Positions 63,606-64,000 of a DNA stretch of 64,000 bases are shown one piece after another. Made by a program: the position numbers and the translations under genes. The DNA is taken from positions 42,413,782 to 42,477,781 of the forward strand of contig OZ025244.1 in the NCBI GenBank assembly GCA_964019155.1, given 5' to 3'. The notes beneath the pieces are model-generated. The model did no database searches and had not been told where the DNA came from. It saw nothing but the letters and a program-made list of their open reading frames with translations. Each line of letters begins with the position of its first letter. Within the stretch, counting starts at the first letter, position 1. This DNA comes from Osedax fenrisi. Lineage: Eukaryota; Annelida; Polychaeta; Sabellida; Siboglinidae.

Positions 63606-64000
63606 TGTTTATATTTAGATTATATTTAAATTATCATAAAATGATTAATGTCATTATATAATAAAAGGAATAAATTGTAAATTTCATTTGTATAAACTTA
63701 ATATAGTAAGTTTAATAATATTATAATATCATTTTTATTTCCCAGTAAACAACAACATACAAATATGAATATATTATGATTATATTATATACATATTATG
63801 AAAATATTTTGGCTATCGTATTATGCACATACAAATATGAACATAATATGAACATAAAATTATGAACATAATATGCAAATACAAATATGAACATAATATG
63901 ATCATAGAATGTTAAAAATAATTCTAATTATGAATATTGATATTTATATTATATTTATATATTATTTAAACCTATTAATATATTATTATACCTACTAAAG

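Overview
This is a metazoan-type nuclear window, extremely AT-rich by eye (no base count was run), with dozens of (TA)n tracts, spliced genes, non-LTR retrotransposons, tRNA-derived SINEs and terminal-inverted-repeat DNA elements. I see no prokaryotic operon, CRISPR array or rRNA gene. The species cannot be fixed. A small AT-rich invertebrate with a TE-loaded genome is the best fit.

The backbone of the window is one minus-strand gene that an ORF finder misses because its exons are 66 to 193 bp long. Fourteen exons between 63358 and 10963 join in phase without an in-frame stop. They encode about 528 residues of an M13 (neprilysin / endothelin-converting-enzyme family) zinc metallopeptidase, with the zinc motif HEMMH, the second motif ENVAD, the VHSPAEWR segment and a terminal IW-stop. 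The start of the gene lies beyond the right edge. Almost everything else between 11 and 63 kb is intron of this gene.

Layout: 0.4-0.7 kb, coding-like exon of an unknown minus-strand gene; 0.7-1.0 kb minisatellite; 1.1-2.4 kb decayed LINE with a G-rich island; 2.5-2.8 kb SINE; 3.9-4.3 kb spaced TAGGGTAC motifs; 4.7-5.3 kb long tandem repeat; 5.7-5.85 kb terminal exon of an unknown gene; 6.6-8.9 kb small inverted-repeat elements and TTCGTCCG repeats; 8.3-9.8 kb duplicated unknown coding segment; 10.5 kb SINE; 10.96 kb 3' end of the M13 gene. Introns then hold a hAT-like element with an 8-bp target duplication (15.4-18.1 kb), LINE pieces (22.9-23.6, 26.1, 32.3-32.9, 34.7-40.0, 43.1-44.0, 49.1-49.6, 51.5-54.5 kb), SINEs (27.6, 28.7, 29.5 kb), a possible 4.3 kb inverted-repeat element (29.4-33.7 kb), a 3.8 kb inverted-repeat element carrying a possible small multi-exon gene (45.2-49.0 kb), a pogo/Tc1-like element with a fold-back at one end (56.6-58.5 kb), a relic of another mobile-element protein (60.2 kb) and a non-autonomous inverted-repeat element (61.5-62.4 kb).

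The most notable points are the hidden 52 kb peptidase gene, its unusual donor sites (GTT rather than GTA/GTG in 10 of 13 introns), the matched loss of two cysteines that pair in neprilysin, and the phase-matched small exons with a repeated VQS core inside the 3.8 kb element.
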